DNA from: Lentzea sp. NBRC 105346
GTDB taxonomy: Bacteria > Actinomycetota > Actinomycetes > Mycobacteriales > Pseudonocardiaceae
Direction: 5' to 3'
Assembly: GCF_030269605.1 (NCBI RefSeq)
Contig: NZ_BSTQ01000015.1
Coordinates: forward strand, 1-64,000
Length of the DNA: 64,000 nucleotides
Shown: piece after piece, positions 16,106 through 23,704 of the stretch
Position numbering within the stretch: the first letter of the stretch is position 1
Layout of the letters: each line of letters starts with the position of its first letter
Made by a program: the position numbers and the translations under genes
Notes under the pieces: generated by a model
Databases searched by the model: none
Told to the model about the DNA's origin: nothing
What the model saw: only the letters and a program-made list of their open reading frames with translations

Positions 16106-17734
16106 TTGATCACCGCAACTGACATGGAGTTGCGCGCGGGCTCACGCATCCTGGTTTCCGGTGCGACCCTGCGCGTCCAGCCTGGCGACCGTATCGGCCT
16201 CGTGGGCCGCAACGGCGCCGGCAAGACCACCTCACTCAAAGTCCTCGCGGGCGAAGGCCAGCCGTACGGCGGCAGCGTCCAGCGCAAGGGCGAACTCGGC
16301 TACCTGCCGCAGGACCCGCGCGAAGGCGACCTGTCCGTCATCGCGAAGGACCGCGTGCTGTCCGCGCGCGGGCTGGACCAGTTGCTGCGCGACATGGAGA
16401 AGACCCAGACCGCGATGGCGGAGCTGGTCGACCCGGATGAGCAGGACGCCGCCGTGCGCAAGTACGGCCGCCTGGAAGAGCGCTTCGCCGCGCTCGGCGG
16501 GTACGCGGCCGAGTCCGAGGCCGCGCGCATCTGCTCGAACCTCGGGCTGCCGGACCGGGTCCTGGCGCAGCCGCTGCGGACGTTGTCCGGCGGTCAGCGC
16601 CGGCGCGTCGAGCTGGCGCGCATCCTGTTCGCCGCGTCCGAGGCAGGCGTCGGCGCGAAGTCGAGCACGATCCTGCTCATCGACGAGCCGACCAACCACC
16701 TCGACGCCGACTCCATCATGTGGCTGCGAGGGTTCCTCAAGTCGCACGACGGCGGGCTTGTCGTGATCTCCCACGACGTGGAGCTGCTCGACGACGTCGT
16801 GAACAAGGTGTGGTTCCTCGACGCGACGCGCGGCGAGGTCGACATCTACAACCTCGGCTGGAAGAAGTACCTCGAGGCGCGCGCGGCGGACGAGAAGCGG
16901 CGGCGGCGCGAGCGGGCCAACGCGGAGAAGAAGGCGGGCGCCCTCATGGCGCAGGCCGACAAGATGCGGGCCAAGGCGACGAAGGCCGTCGCGGCGCAGA
17001 ACATGGCCAAGCGCGCGGAGAAGCTCCTCGCGGGCCTGGACGAGGAACGTCAGCACGACAAGGTCGCGAAGATCCGCTTCCCGTCGCCCGCACCGTGTGG
17101 CAAGACTCCGCTGACCGCCGAGTCGCTCAGCAAGTCGTACGGCTCGCTGGAGATCTTCACCGGCGTGGACCTGGCGATCGACAAGGGTTCGCGCGTCGTG
17201 GTGCTGGGGCTCAACGGTGCCGGCAAGACGACGCTGCTGCGTTTGCTCTGCGGCAACGAGAAGCCGGACTCCGGTTCGGTCGTCGCCGGGCACGGCCTCA
17301 AGCTCGGGTACTTCGCGCAGGAACACGAGACGCTCGACCACGAGGCGTCGGTGTGGCAGAACATCCGGCACGCCGCGCCGGACGAGCAGGAGCAGCGGTT
17401 GCGGTCGCTGCTCGGCACGTTCCTGTTCAGCGGCGAGCAGCTCGACCAGCCGGCGGGAACGCTGTCCGGTGGCGAGAAGACGCGGCTGGCGCTGGCCGGT
17501 CTCGTGTCCAGCGCGGCGAACGTGCTGCTGCTCGACGAGCCGACCAACAACCTCGACCCCGCCTCCCGCGAGCAGGTGCTCGACGCGTTGCGCCGGTACG
17601 AGGGCGCGGTCGTGCTCGTGACGCACGATCCGGGCGCGGTCGAGGCGCTGGAGCCCGAACGAGTGATCCTCCTGCCCGACGGCACCGAGGATCATTGGTC
17701 GGAGGACTACCTCGAACTCGTGCAGCTGGCGTGA
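16106..17734 (+). CDS. ABC-F family ATP-binding cassette protein (ribosome-associated)
   Basis: A 542-residue protein with two ABC ATPase domains and no membrane segments, the ABC-F arrangement. Domain 1 has GRNGAGKTT, LSGGQRRRVELA and LLIDEPTNHLD; domain 2 has GLNGAGKTT, LSGGEKTRLALA and LLLDEPTNNLD. Between them is the long charged linker (P-site tRNA interaction motif region) rich in Arg, Lys and Glu. Such proteins bind the ribosomal E site and either regulate translation or protect from antibiotics. The TTG start at 16106 follows GGAG by 8 nt. The short leader ORF and hairpin upstream suggest attenuation control. The linker was not compared with characterised subfamilies, so resistance versus housekeeping is open. 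Confidence 0.88.
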   Translation: MITATDMELRAGSRILVSGATLRVQPGDRIGLVGRNGAGKTTSLKVLAGEGQPYGGSVQRKGELGYLPQDPREGDLSVIAKDRVLSARGLDQLLRDMEKTQTAMAELVDPDEQDAAVRKYGRLEERFAALGGYAAESEAARICSNLGLPDRVLAQPLRTLSGGQRRRVELARILFAASEAGVGAKSSTILLIDEPTNHLDADSIMWLRGFLKSHDGGLVVISHDVELLDDVVNKVWFLDATRGEVDIYNLGWKKYLEARAADEKRRRRERANAEKKAGALMAQADKMRAKATKAVAAQNMAKRAEKLLAGLDEERQHDKVAKIRFPSPAPCGKTPLTAESLSKSYGSLEIFTGVDLAIDKGSRVVVLGLNGAGKTTLLRLLCGNEKPDSGSVVAGHGLKLGYFAQEHETLDHEASVWQNIRHAAPDEQEQRLRSLLGTFLFSGEQLDQPAGTLSGGEKTRLALAGLVSSAANVLLLDEPTNNLDPASREQVLDALRRYEGAVVLVTHDPGAVEALEPERVILLPDGTEDHWSEDYLELVQLA

Positions 17735-17909
17735 TCTCCACTCCTCAAAGGAATACAGCCCGCAGCCACTGATCAACTGAGGGTGATCGAATCGACCGTT
17801 CGGCGATCTCTTTGCTTGATCACCTGGCGTTCTGACCTTTCCTGTTCGATCATTGCGACGACAGGGGCCGTCAGACGGCCCGACCTGCTCGGACGGAAGG
17901 CGGGACAAG

Positions 17910-18119
17910 GTGGCTGACCTGAAGAAGGGTGCCCGGATCACCGGCGCCACGCGGGACAAGCTGGCCGCTGACCTGAAGAAGAAGTACGAGAAGGGCGCGA
18001 GCATCCGGGCTCTGGCCGAGAGCACCGGGCGTTCCTATGGCTTCGTGCACCGGGTTCTGTCGGAATCCGGCGTCACGCTGCGCGGTCGCGGTGGCGCCAC
18101 CCGGACTAAGAAGAAGTAA
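17910..18119 (+). CDS. Small conserved actinobacterial helix-turn-helix protein
   Basis: A 69-residue basic protein (MADLKKGARITGATRDKL...). SIRALAESTGRSYGFVHRVLSESGV is a clear HTH, and the C-terminus is a basic tail (RGRGGATRTKKK). GTG at 17910 is set by GGAAGG at 17895-17900; upstream in-frame codons have no RBS. The same compact protein is widely found in actinomycetes as a single-domain HTH. It may bind DNA as a small regulator or nucleoid component; its role is not established. A large palindrome starts 11 bp after its stop codon. Confidence 0.8.
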   Translation: MADLKKGARITGATRDKLAADLKKKYEKGASIRALAESTGRSYGFVHRVLSESGVTLRGRGGATRTKKK

Positions 18120-18130
18120 AACTAAGCTAC

Positions 18131-18161
18131 CCTCCGGTAACTAGCTTCTAGTTGCCGGAGG
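18131..18161 (+). promoter_or_regulatory. 31-bp near-perfect palindrome that includes the RBS of the next gene
   Basis: CCTCCGGTAACTAG, a 3-nt loop, and CTAGTTGCCGGAGG pair over 14 bp with one G-T mismatch. The right arm contains GGAGG, the ribosome-binding site of the enoyl-CoA hydratase gene at 18167. It could be the terminator of the HTH gene, an operator for it, or a structure that hides the RBS. Confidence 0.65.
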
Positions 18162-18166
18162 TACAC

Positions 18167-18958
18167 GTGCCAGGTCAGGAGATCGACGCTGGCGTGCTCG
18201 AGCGCGGAGGTGTGCGGCTCGTCGTCGACGGGCCGCGCGCGACGATCACGCTCGATCGCCCCGATGTGCTCAACGCGCAGACGCCTTCTACGTGGGAAGC
18301 GTTGCGGGCGATCGGTGAAAACCTGGGCCCGGACGTCCGAGTGGTGGTCGTCCGGGGTTCGGGTCGTGCCTTCTCGGCGGGACTGGACAAGTCCATGTTC
18401 ACCGACTCGTCCGGAGTGATCGCGCTGCTGCAGTCCTCGCCGGACGAGGCCGACGCGATGATCGCCTCGTACCAGGAGGGCTTCCGCTGGCTGCGCGACC
18501 CGTCGCGGGTCACCATCGCGGCGGTGCAGGGGCATGCCATCGGCGCCGGTTTCCAGCTCGCGCTCGCGTGCGACTTCCGCGTGCTCGCCACCGACGCGCT
18601 GCTCTGCATGGCCGAGCCGTCGCTCGGGCTGGTGCCCGACCTCGGCGGGACTCTGCCGCTGGTGCGGCTCGTCGGCTACTCGCGTGCGGCCGAGATCTGC
18701 GTGACCACGCGCCGCGTGCCCGCCGACGAGGCGTTGCGGATCGGGCTCGCGAACTCCGTCGTGCCCGTCGAGGAGCTGTCGTCCGCGGTCGACGCCCTGG
18801 TCGACCAGGTGCTCAAGCCGTTGCCCGGCGCCGTCTCCGAGACGCTGGCGCTGATCGCTTCCGCCGCTTCGGGTGTGTCGGACTCCGAGCAGCTTGCGCT
18901 GGAACGCGCCGCGCAGCTGCGCCGGCTGCAGGAGCTGGCGGCACTGGCGGGTCGGTAG
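18167..18958 (+). CDS. Enoyl-CoA hydratase/isomerase family protein
   Basis: A 263-residue crotonase-fold protein. The CoA and oxyanion-hole segments are visible: VVVRGSGRAFSAGLDKS near residue 62 and HAIGAGFQLALACDFRV near 125, followed by AEPSLGLVPDLGGTLPLVRLVG. The Glu of GLVPDLGG position is Asp-like rather than the usual paired Glu, so hydratase versus isomerase or other acyl-CoA activity is open. The GTG at 18167 follows GGAGG with 5-nt spacing; that RBS is inside a hairpin. It stands alone, convergent with the Roco gene 3 nt away. Confidence 0.85.
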   Translation: MPGQEIDAGVLERGGVRLVVDGPRATITLDRPDVLNAQTPSTWEALRAIGENLGPDVRVVVVRGSGRAFSAGLDKSMFTDSSGVIALLQSSPDEADAMIASYQEGFRWLRDPSRVTIAAVQGHAIGAGFQLALACDFRVLATDALLCMAEPSLGLVPDLGGTLPLVRLVGYSRAAEICVTTRRVPADEALRIGLANSVVPVEELSSAVDALVDQVLKPLPGAVSETLALIASAASGVSDSEQLALERAAQLRRLQELAALAGR

Positions 18959-18961
18959 CAG

Positions 18962-21397
18962 CTAGACCTGGTAGGCCCTGTTGTGGTTGTCGCACAACCA
19001 CAACAGGTGCCCTTCCGGGGTGAGTACCGGGGTCAGGCCGCCCCAGGTCTGACGCGGGTCCAGCTCTTCGAGTAGCTGACGCAGTGGGCGCAGTGACGCT
19101 CCGCTGAGTTGCCCGGCCGATGCGCCCTGCGCGGTGATCTCGTGTGCGGTGACGACGGACTTGAAGTCAGCGGGCAGGGCCTCGACGAGCTTCTCCATCA
19201 GTTTGGTGTCGTACTCGAGGCGTTTGGCCTGCGAGGCGTCCACGACGCCGATCGCAGGCCCGACGAGAGGCACAGCGAGCTTCAGCACACCGATCAACCC
19301 GGTCAAATAGGGCATCGCTGCCCGCAGCCACTGGTGCTGCACGGTGAATACGTACTCGCCGCCCTGCTCTGTCGGATGCCAGGCACCGGGCGCCTGACAG
19401 TACAGCTTGAGCAACACTCGATCGCCGACAACCTTCCGCCACCCGCCGCGCGTCGTCGGTGTGATGGAGAAGACGTTGGGGCAATGCGTCTCCACGAGCC
19501 GTTGTTCACGATGGAACATCTTGAGGAACTCGCGCTGGATCAGGGTGATGTTGCGTTCGAGGCCCGAAGACACCTCGTTGATCACTTTGGCGGTGGCGTC
19601 CTGAAGCTCTGTGGTCAGCGCTGTCTTCGCAGCCTCGATCTTCTCGATCACGACGTCCCTGGTCTCCCAGTGGATGCCGAAGAGCAGGCCTGCCACCGAC
19701 ACGCTCTCGAACGAGACGGGGCACTGCAGGCTCATCACCGGAGGAGTGCGGTCGATCGCGTGCAGGAGGTTCGCGTAGTCGAAAAGATGTGAGCAGCGAG
19801 CGCCGTCGTGACCTGGACACGGTACGAGCCGCTTCACCTGCAGTCCCGGGAAGCGGCTCAGCGTCAGCTCGAATCCGTCGCGCAGCAGGGCGAAGAAGTC
19901 GTGTGGGTGGCTGCCGCGTACCCGCAGTTCGGCCACGCGTTCATGGCTGTCGACCGTGATGAGGGCCTTGTGAGACCGGTTCCCGTCGGCGAACAGCGCG
20001 CCACTGCGCCAATGCGTGTAGGTGGTGAACCGGTGCTGGCGAGCGATGAACCAGGTCGGGATGCCCGCGGGTACCGCGGACATCCGGTAGATCATCGCGA
20101 GCTCCCGCAAGTTCGAGCCGAGGACTTCGTCCCACGATCGCCGGTAATCGGCTGCTTCGAGTGGCAACCGTTCCACCACCAGGCTCAGCTCGCGATTCTC
20201 CAATGTGCGGTAGGAGAGATCGAACCGCTCCATCAGCCGGAGGAAGTGCTGGCGCATGCCGTCGTCGAGGTCGTGCCAGACGGCTTCCATGTCCTGATGC
20301 TTGAAGATGCCGGCGTTGTCGATCACCGGAGGGTGGACGAGTACGCGTCCGATGTGCTCGGCGACCCACTGGGGCTTGACGATGATGATGTCGCGCAGTT
20401 CGTCGTCCGAGTACTGGAGGATGTCGCCGAGATCGTGCAGCCATTGCACCAAGACCTGGAGGTCGTGGCCGGTGACGTTGTAGCGCGCGAAGATCTCGGC
20501 GAGCTGGGCCGGCTTGAGGTACTTGTCTGGGAGCCGTCTGAGGTGTTCGGCCGCTCGCAGCCAGTGCGTCGGCCACTCCTCACCCATGAGCGGCAACGTG
20601 GCCGCCAGTCGAGCGACTCGCGCTCGCAGTTCGGCGACGCCTTCGCCCGTTGCATTGCTGATCTCGACCTGGCCTGCGAGCTGAGGGAACCGGCTGCGGA
20701 GTTCGGCAAGCGGGACGTCGGCCTCACGTTGGTCGGTGTGGGTTGCGACAAGCAGGATCGGAGCGTCCGGCGCCAACGCACTGATCGTCTCCAACCAGTA
20801 CCGCAGTTTGCCCTGCTCGTAGCCTGTACGGGCGTTCCACGCAAGCAGGAAGAGAGATCGGTCGGTGAGGAAGAACTGGTGTGTCGCGTGGTAGATCTGC
20901 TGACCGCCGAAATCCCAGGCATTCAGCGACATGATGGCCTGCTCGGTCGGATGGGGCAGGGAGCAGGTATGGATTTCGATGCCGTGCGTGGTCTCGATGC
21001 TCGGGTCGAAGGCCTGGTGTCGTAGGTGCCGGAGCAGCTGAGTCTTCCCGACCCCGCCTTCGCCGACGATGAGCAGCTTCGATACCCACTGTCTGGTGCG
21101 TTCGGACCGACCGGCGCGCAGGAACGCAAGAATGGCCTTCGTGCCCTGCTCCATTATGGAAGGTGAGGGGAACAGGAGGGGATTGCCTTCGAGGCGGAGG
21201 ACGGTGAGGTTTTCGCACTCGCTCAGCTCCACCGGTAGGCGGGTCAGGTTGTTCCATACCAGGTTGAGGCTCTGGAGGCTCCTGAGTCTGCCGATCTCGG
21301 GTGGCAGGACGTCGATGTTCTGGCTGCCGAGGTTGAGCTCTTTCACCTGCCGGCGCTCGGCTTCTGCGAGCACCTTCAGAAGCTTGTCGGCTCGCAA
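18962..21397 (-). CDS. Roco-family protein (LRR-Roc GTPase-COR)
   Basis: An 811-residue bacterial Roco protein. Residues ~17-75 hold about three leucine-rich repeats (VKELNLGSQNIDVLPPEIGRL, LQSLNLVWNNLTRLPVEL, LTVLRLEGNPL). The Roc GTPase follows: P-loop GEGGVGKT at 112-119, switch DFGGQ at 162-166, and THTD at 219-222 in the place of the NKxD base motif. A COR dimerisation region spans roughly 285-480 (DILQYSDDELRDIIIVKPQWVAE is typical). The last ~300 residues are unassigned and may be the effector. Roco proteins are homologues of human LRRK2. Its promoter would lie between it and the divergent ABC transporter. Cellular function unknown. Confidence 0.9.
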   Translation of the reverse strand: MRADKLLKVLAEAERRQVKELNLGSQNIDVLPPEIGRLRSLQSLNLVWNNLTRLPVELSECENLTVLRLEGNPLLFPSPSIMEQGTKAILAFLRAGRSERTRQWVSKLLIVGEGGVGKTQLLRHLRHQAFDPSIETTHGIEIHTCSLPHPTEQAIMSLNAWDFGGQQIYHATHQFFLTDRSLFLLAWNARTGYEQGKLRYWLETISALAPDAPILLVATHTDQREADVPLAELRSRFPQLAGQVEISNATGEGVAELRARVARLAATLPLMGEEWPTHWLRAAEHLRRLPDKYLKPAQLAEIFARYNVTGHDLQVLVQWLHDLGDILQYSDDELRDIIIVKPQWVAEHIGRVLVHPPVIDNAGIFKHQDMEAVWHDLDDGMRQHFLRLMERFDLSYRTLENRELSLVVERLPLEAADYRRSWDEVLGSNLRELAMIYRMSAVPAGIPTWFIARQHRFTTYTHWRSGALFADGNRSHKALITVDSHERVAELRVRGSHPHDFFALLRDGFELTLSRFPGLQVKRLVPCPGHDGARCSHLFDYANLLHAIDRTPPVMSLQCPVSFESVSVAGLLFGIHWETRDVVIEKIEAAKTALTTELQDATAKVINEVSSGLERNITLIQREFLKMFHREQRLVETHCPNVFSITPTTRGGWRKVVGDRVLLKLYCQAPGAWHPTEQGGEYVFTVQHQWLRAAMPYLTGLIGVLKLAVPLVGPAIGVVDASQAKRLEYDTKLMEKLVEALPADFKSVVTAHEITAQGASAGQLSGASLRPLRQLLEELDPRQTWGGLTPVLTPEGHLLWLCDNHNRAYQV

Positions 21398-21528
21398 CGC
21401 GTCACCTTGCCCTGTCGACGTTCGGTTCCTTATGACGCCGATCGCGCTCTCGGCGAAGCGCGTTAACGGCCCTCATCCGAGTTCATCCGGATGGCCCAAA
21501 TGGGAAGTTGTCGGAGGTCTGTGGTGTT

Positions 21529-23472
21529 GTGGAAGGCGTGGACGGCACCTGGCGACTGATGATGGGCGCGATGGGGCGCGAGGAAGCACCGAAGTCGGTG
21601 CGGCGCGGCACCACGCGACGCGTGCTGCGGTTCGCGAAACCCCATCGCTCCAAGCTTTTAGTGTTCCTGTTGCTCACCGTGATCTCGTCGATCCTGGCGG
21701 TGACGACGCCGGTTCTGGCGGGTCGTGTCGTCGACGGCATCGTGCAGGGCAAGGCCCCTTCGTACGTCGTGGTGCTGGCGCTGGTGATCGCGGGTATCGC
21801 GATCGTCGACTCCGGGCTCGGGCTCGTCGAGCGGTGGCAGTCGTCGCGCATCGGTGAAGGGCTGATCTACGACCTGCGGCGCGCGGTGTTCGGGCACGTG
21901 CAGCGGATGCCGATCGCGTTCTTCACCCGAACCCGCACCGGCGCGCTCGTGTCGCGCCTGAACAACGACGTGATCGGCGCGCAGCGCGCGTTCACGTCGA
22001 CGCTGTCCGGTGTGGTCACGAACGTCATCCAGCTGGCGCTGTCGCTGGGCGTGATGTTCACGCTGTCGTGGCAGGTCACGGCCCTGGCATTGCTGCTGCT
22101 TCCGGTGTTCGTCCTGCCGACGCGGCGCGTGGGCAAGCGGATGGCGGACCTGCAGCGCGAGGCGTCCGGCCTCAACGCCGCGATGGTCACGCAGACCACG
22201 GAACGATTCTCCGCGCCCGGCGCCACGCTCGTGAAGCTGTTCGGACGGCCGAAGGCCGAGGAGCAGGAGTTCGCGCTGCGTGCCGCGCGAGTGCGCGATA
22301 TCGGCGTCAAGACCGCGATGGCCACCCGCTGGTTCTTCACCGGCCTCACTCTCGTGTCCGCACTGGCGCAGGCGCTGGTCTACGGACTCGGCGGCTACCT
22401 CGCGCTGACCGGCCACCTCGCACCGGGAACCGTTGTCTCCCTTGCCCTTCTGCTGACGCGCCTGTACTCGCCGCTGACTGCGCTGGCCAACGCGCGCGTG
22501 GACGTGATGACCGCGCTGGTGTCGTTCGAGCGCGTCTTCGAGGTGCTCGACCTGGACCCGATGATCAAGGAATCGCCTCGTGCGGTGAGCGTGCCGCAGG
22601 GGCCGGTGTCGGTGCGGTTCGACGACGTCCGGTTCGCGTATCCCAGCGCGGACAAGGTGTCGCTCGCCTCGCTGGAATCCGTGGCCACTTTGGACACTCG
22701 CGGTGGCGAGGAAGTGCTGCACGGCATCAGTTTCCTGGCCGAGGCCGGTCAGGTGGTCGCGATCGTCGGCTCGTCCGGTGCGGGCAAGTCGACGCTGGCA
22801 TCGCTCGTTCCCCGGTTGTACGACGTGGACTCCGGCTCGATCCGGCTGTCCGATGTGGACGTCCGCGACGTGTCGTTCGACTCGATGCGCCAGACCGTCG
22901 GCGTCGTGACGCAGGACGGCCACCTGTTCCACGACACGATCCGCGCCAACCTCGCGTACGCCGATCCCGACGCCTCCGACGAGGAACTGTGGGACGCGCT
23001 GGAACGCGCCCGCCTCGCGACGCTCGTCGCCTCGCTGCCCGACCAGCTCGAGACCGTGGTGGGTGAACGGGGTTACCGGCTCAGCGGTGGCGAGCGGCAG
23101 CGGTTGACGATCGCGCGGCTGCTGCTGGCGAAGCCGCGTGTCGTGATCCTCGACGAGGCGACCGCGCACCTCGACTCCGAGTCGGAGGTGGCAGTGCAGG
23201 CCGCGCTGACGGAGGCCCTGAAGGGGCGGACGGCGCTGGTGATCGCGCACCGGCTGTCGACGATCCGCAACGCCGACCAGATCCTCGTGGTCGAGGACGG
23301 GCGGATCGTCGAGCGGGGCACGCATGCCGCGCTGATGGAGCTGGACGGGCGGTACGCCGAGCTGCACCGCACGCAGTTCGACGAGTCGCCAGTCGTGACC
23401 GTGTACCCGACGCCGGACTTCTCGGCCGAGACGCGGGACGGTCTCGCGGACCGGGTGCACGGTGTCGGCTGA
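21529..23472 (+). CDS. ABC exporter, fused membrane and ATPase domains
   Basis: About 647 residues: six membrane helices in the first ~330 residues (for example LLVFLLLTVISSILAVTTPVLAG and NVIQLALSLGVMFTLSW), then an ATPase with Walker A GSSGAGKS, Q-loop VTQDGHLF, signature LSGGERQRL, Walker B VVILDEA and H-loop AHRLST. This is a type IV multidrug or lipid exporter half-transporter acting as a homodimer. A ~20-residue insert precedes the Walker A strand. The start is uncertain: GTG at 21529 has GGAGGT 10 nt upstream; GTG 21538 or the ATGs near 21559 are alternatives. The substrate is unknown. A tandem repeat begins within the last codons. Confidence 0.88.
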   Translation: MEGVDGTWRLMMGAMGREEAPKSVRRGTTRRVLRFAKPHRSKLLVFLLLTVISSILAVTTPVLAGRVVDGIVQGKAPSYVVVLALVIAGIAIVDSGLGLVERWQSSRIGEGLIYDLRRAVFGHVQRMPIAFFTRTRTGALVSRLNNDVIGAQRAFTSTLSGVVTNVIQLALSLGVMFTLSWQVTALALLLLPVFVLPTRRVGKRMADLQREASGLNAAMVTQTTERFSAPGATLVKLFGRPKAEEQEFALRAARVRDIGVKTAMATRWFFTGLTLVSALAQALVYGLGGYLALTGHLAPGTVVSLALLLTRLYSPLTALANARVDVMTALVSFERVFEVLDLDPMIKESPRAVSVPQGPVSVRFDDVRFAYPSADKVSLASLESVATLDTRGGEEVLHGISFLAEAGQVVAIVGSSGAGKSTLASLVPRLYDVDSGSIRLSDVDVRDVSFDSMRQTVGVVTQDGHLFHDTIRANLAYADPDASDEELWDALERARLATLVASLPDQLETVVGERGYRLSGGERQRLTIARLLLAKPRVVILDEATAHLDSESEVAVQAALTEALKGRTALVIAHRLSTIRNADQILVVEDGRIVERGTHAALMELDGRYAELHRTQFDESPVVTVYPTPDFSAETRDGLADRVHGVG

Positions 23473-23607
23473 GGGGTGAGCTCGCACGTCGGCTTGAGGA
23501 TGGGCTCGCGCGGCGGGCTGAGGGAGAGTTCGCGCGTCGGCTGACGGTGAACCGTCGCGTCGGTTGACGGTGGCCACGCGGGTCGGCTGATGGTGGGCTC
23601 GCGCGGG
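23464..23607. repeat. Six-copy degenerate 23-25 bp tandem repeat
   Basis: Units beginning GTCGGCTGAnGGTG start at 23464, 23488, 23513, 23536, 23559 and 23582, each ending in a CTCGCGC-like block. The first copy overlaps the stop codon of the ABC exporter. The unit resembles the repeat at 60955-61126 (TGGGACTCGCGGGTCGG). The array runs straight into dispersed repeat copy B. Confidence 0.75.
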
Positions 23608-23670
23608 TGTCCCCCGCGAAGGGGGACCCCTTGCTTTAAGCCTGCCATGAGGCACCGACAGTTCCGGCCG
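23601..23670 (-). repeat. Dispersed intergenic repeat, copy B
   Basis: Read on the minus strand, this 70-bp element matches 14457-14525. It contains CTGTCGGTG, 8 bp, CAGGCT (23661 to 23639), then AAAGCA and a hairpin GTCCCCC/GGGGGAC at 23609-23627. Unlike copy A it points into the 3' end of the ABC exporter gene, with no ORF to express. Confidence 0.75.
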
Positions 23671-23681
23671 TCCTGGGGCAG

Positions 23682-23690
23682 TTGTCCACA
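23682..23690 (+). other. DnaA-box-like 9-mer
   Basis: An exact TTGTCCACA, identical to 14434-14442, lies 11 bp outside dispersed repeat copy B. Relative to the repeat its orientation is opposite to that at copy A. Confidence 0.35.
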
Positions 23691-23704
23691 GGGCGGCCGA
23701 AGTT

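Noticed and set aside
17735..17909. Terminator or operator between ABC-F and the small HTH gene
   Set aside because: GGTGATC and GATCACC pair over 7 bp but with a loop of about 30 nt, too weak to call.
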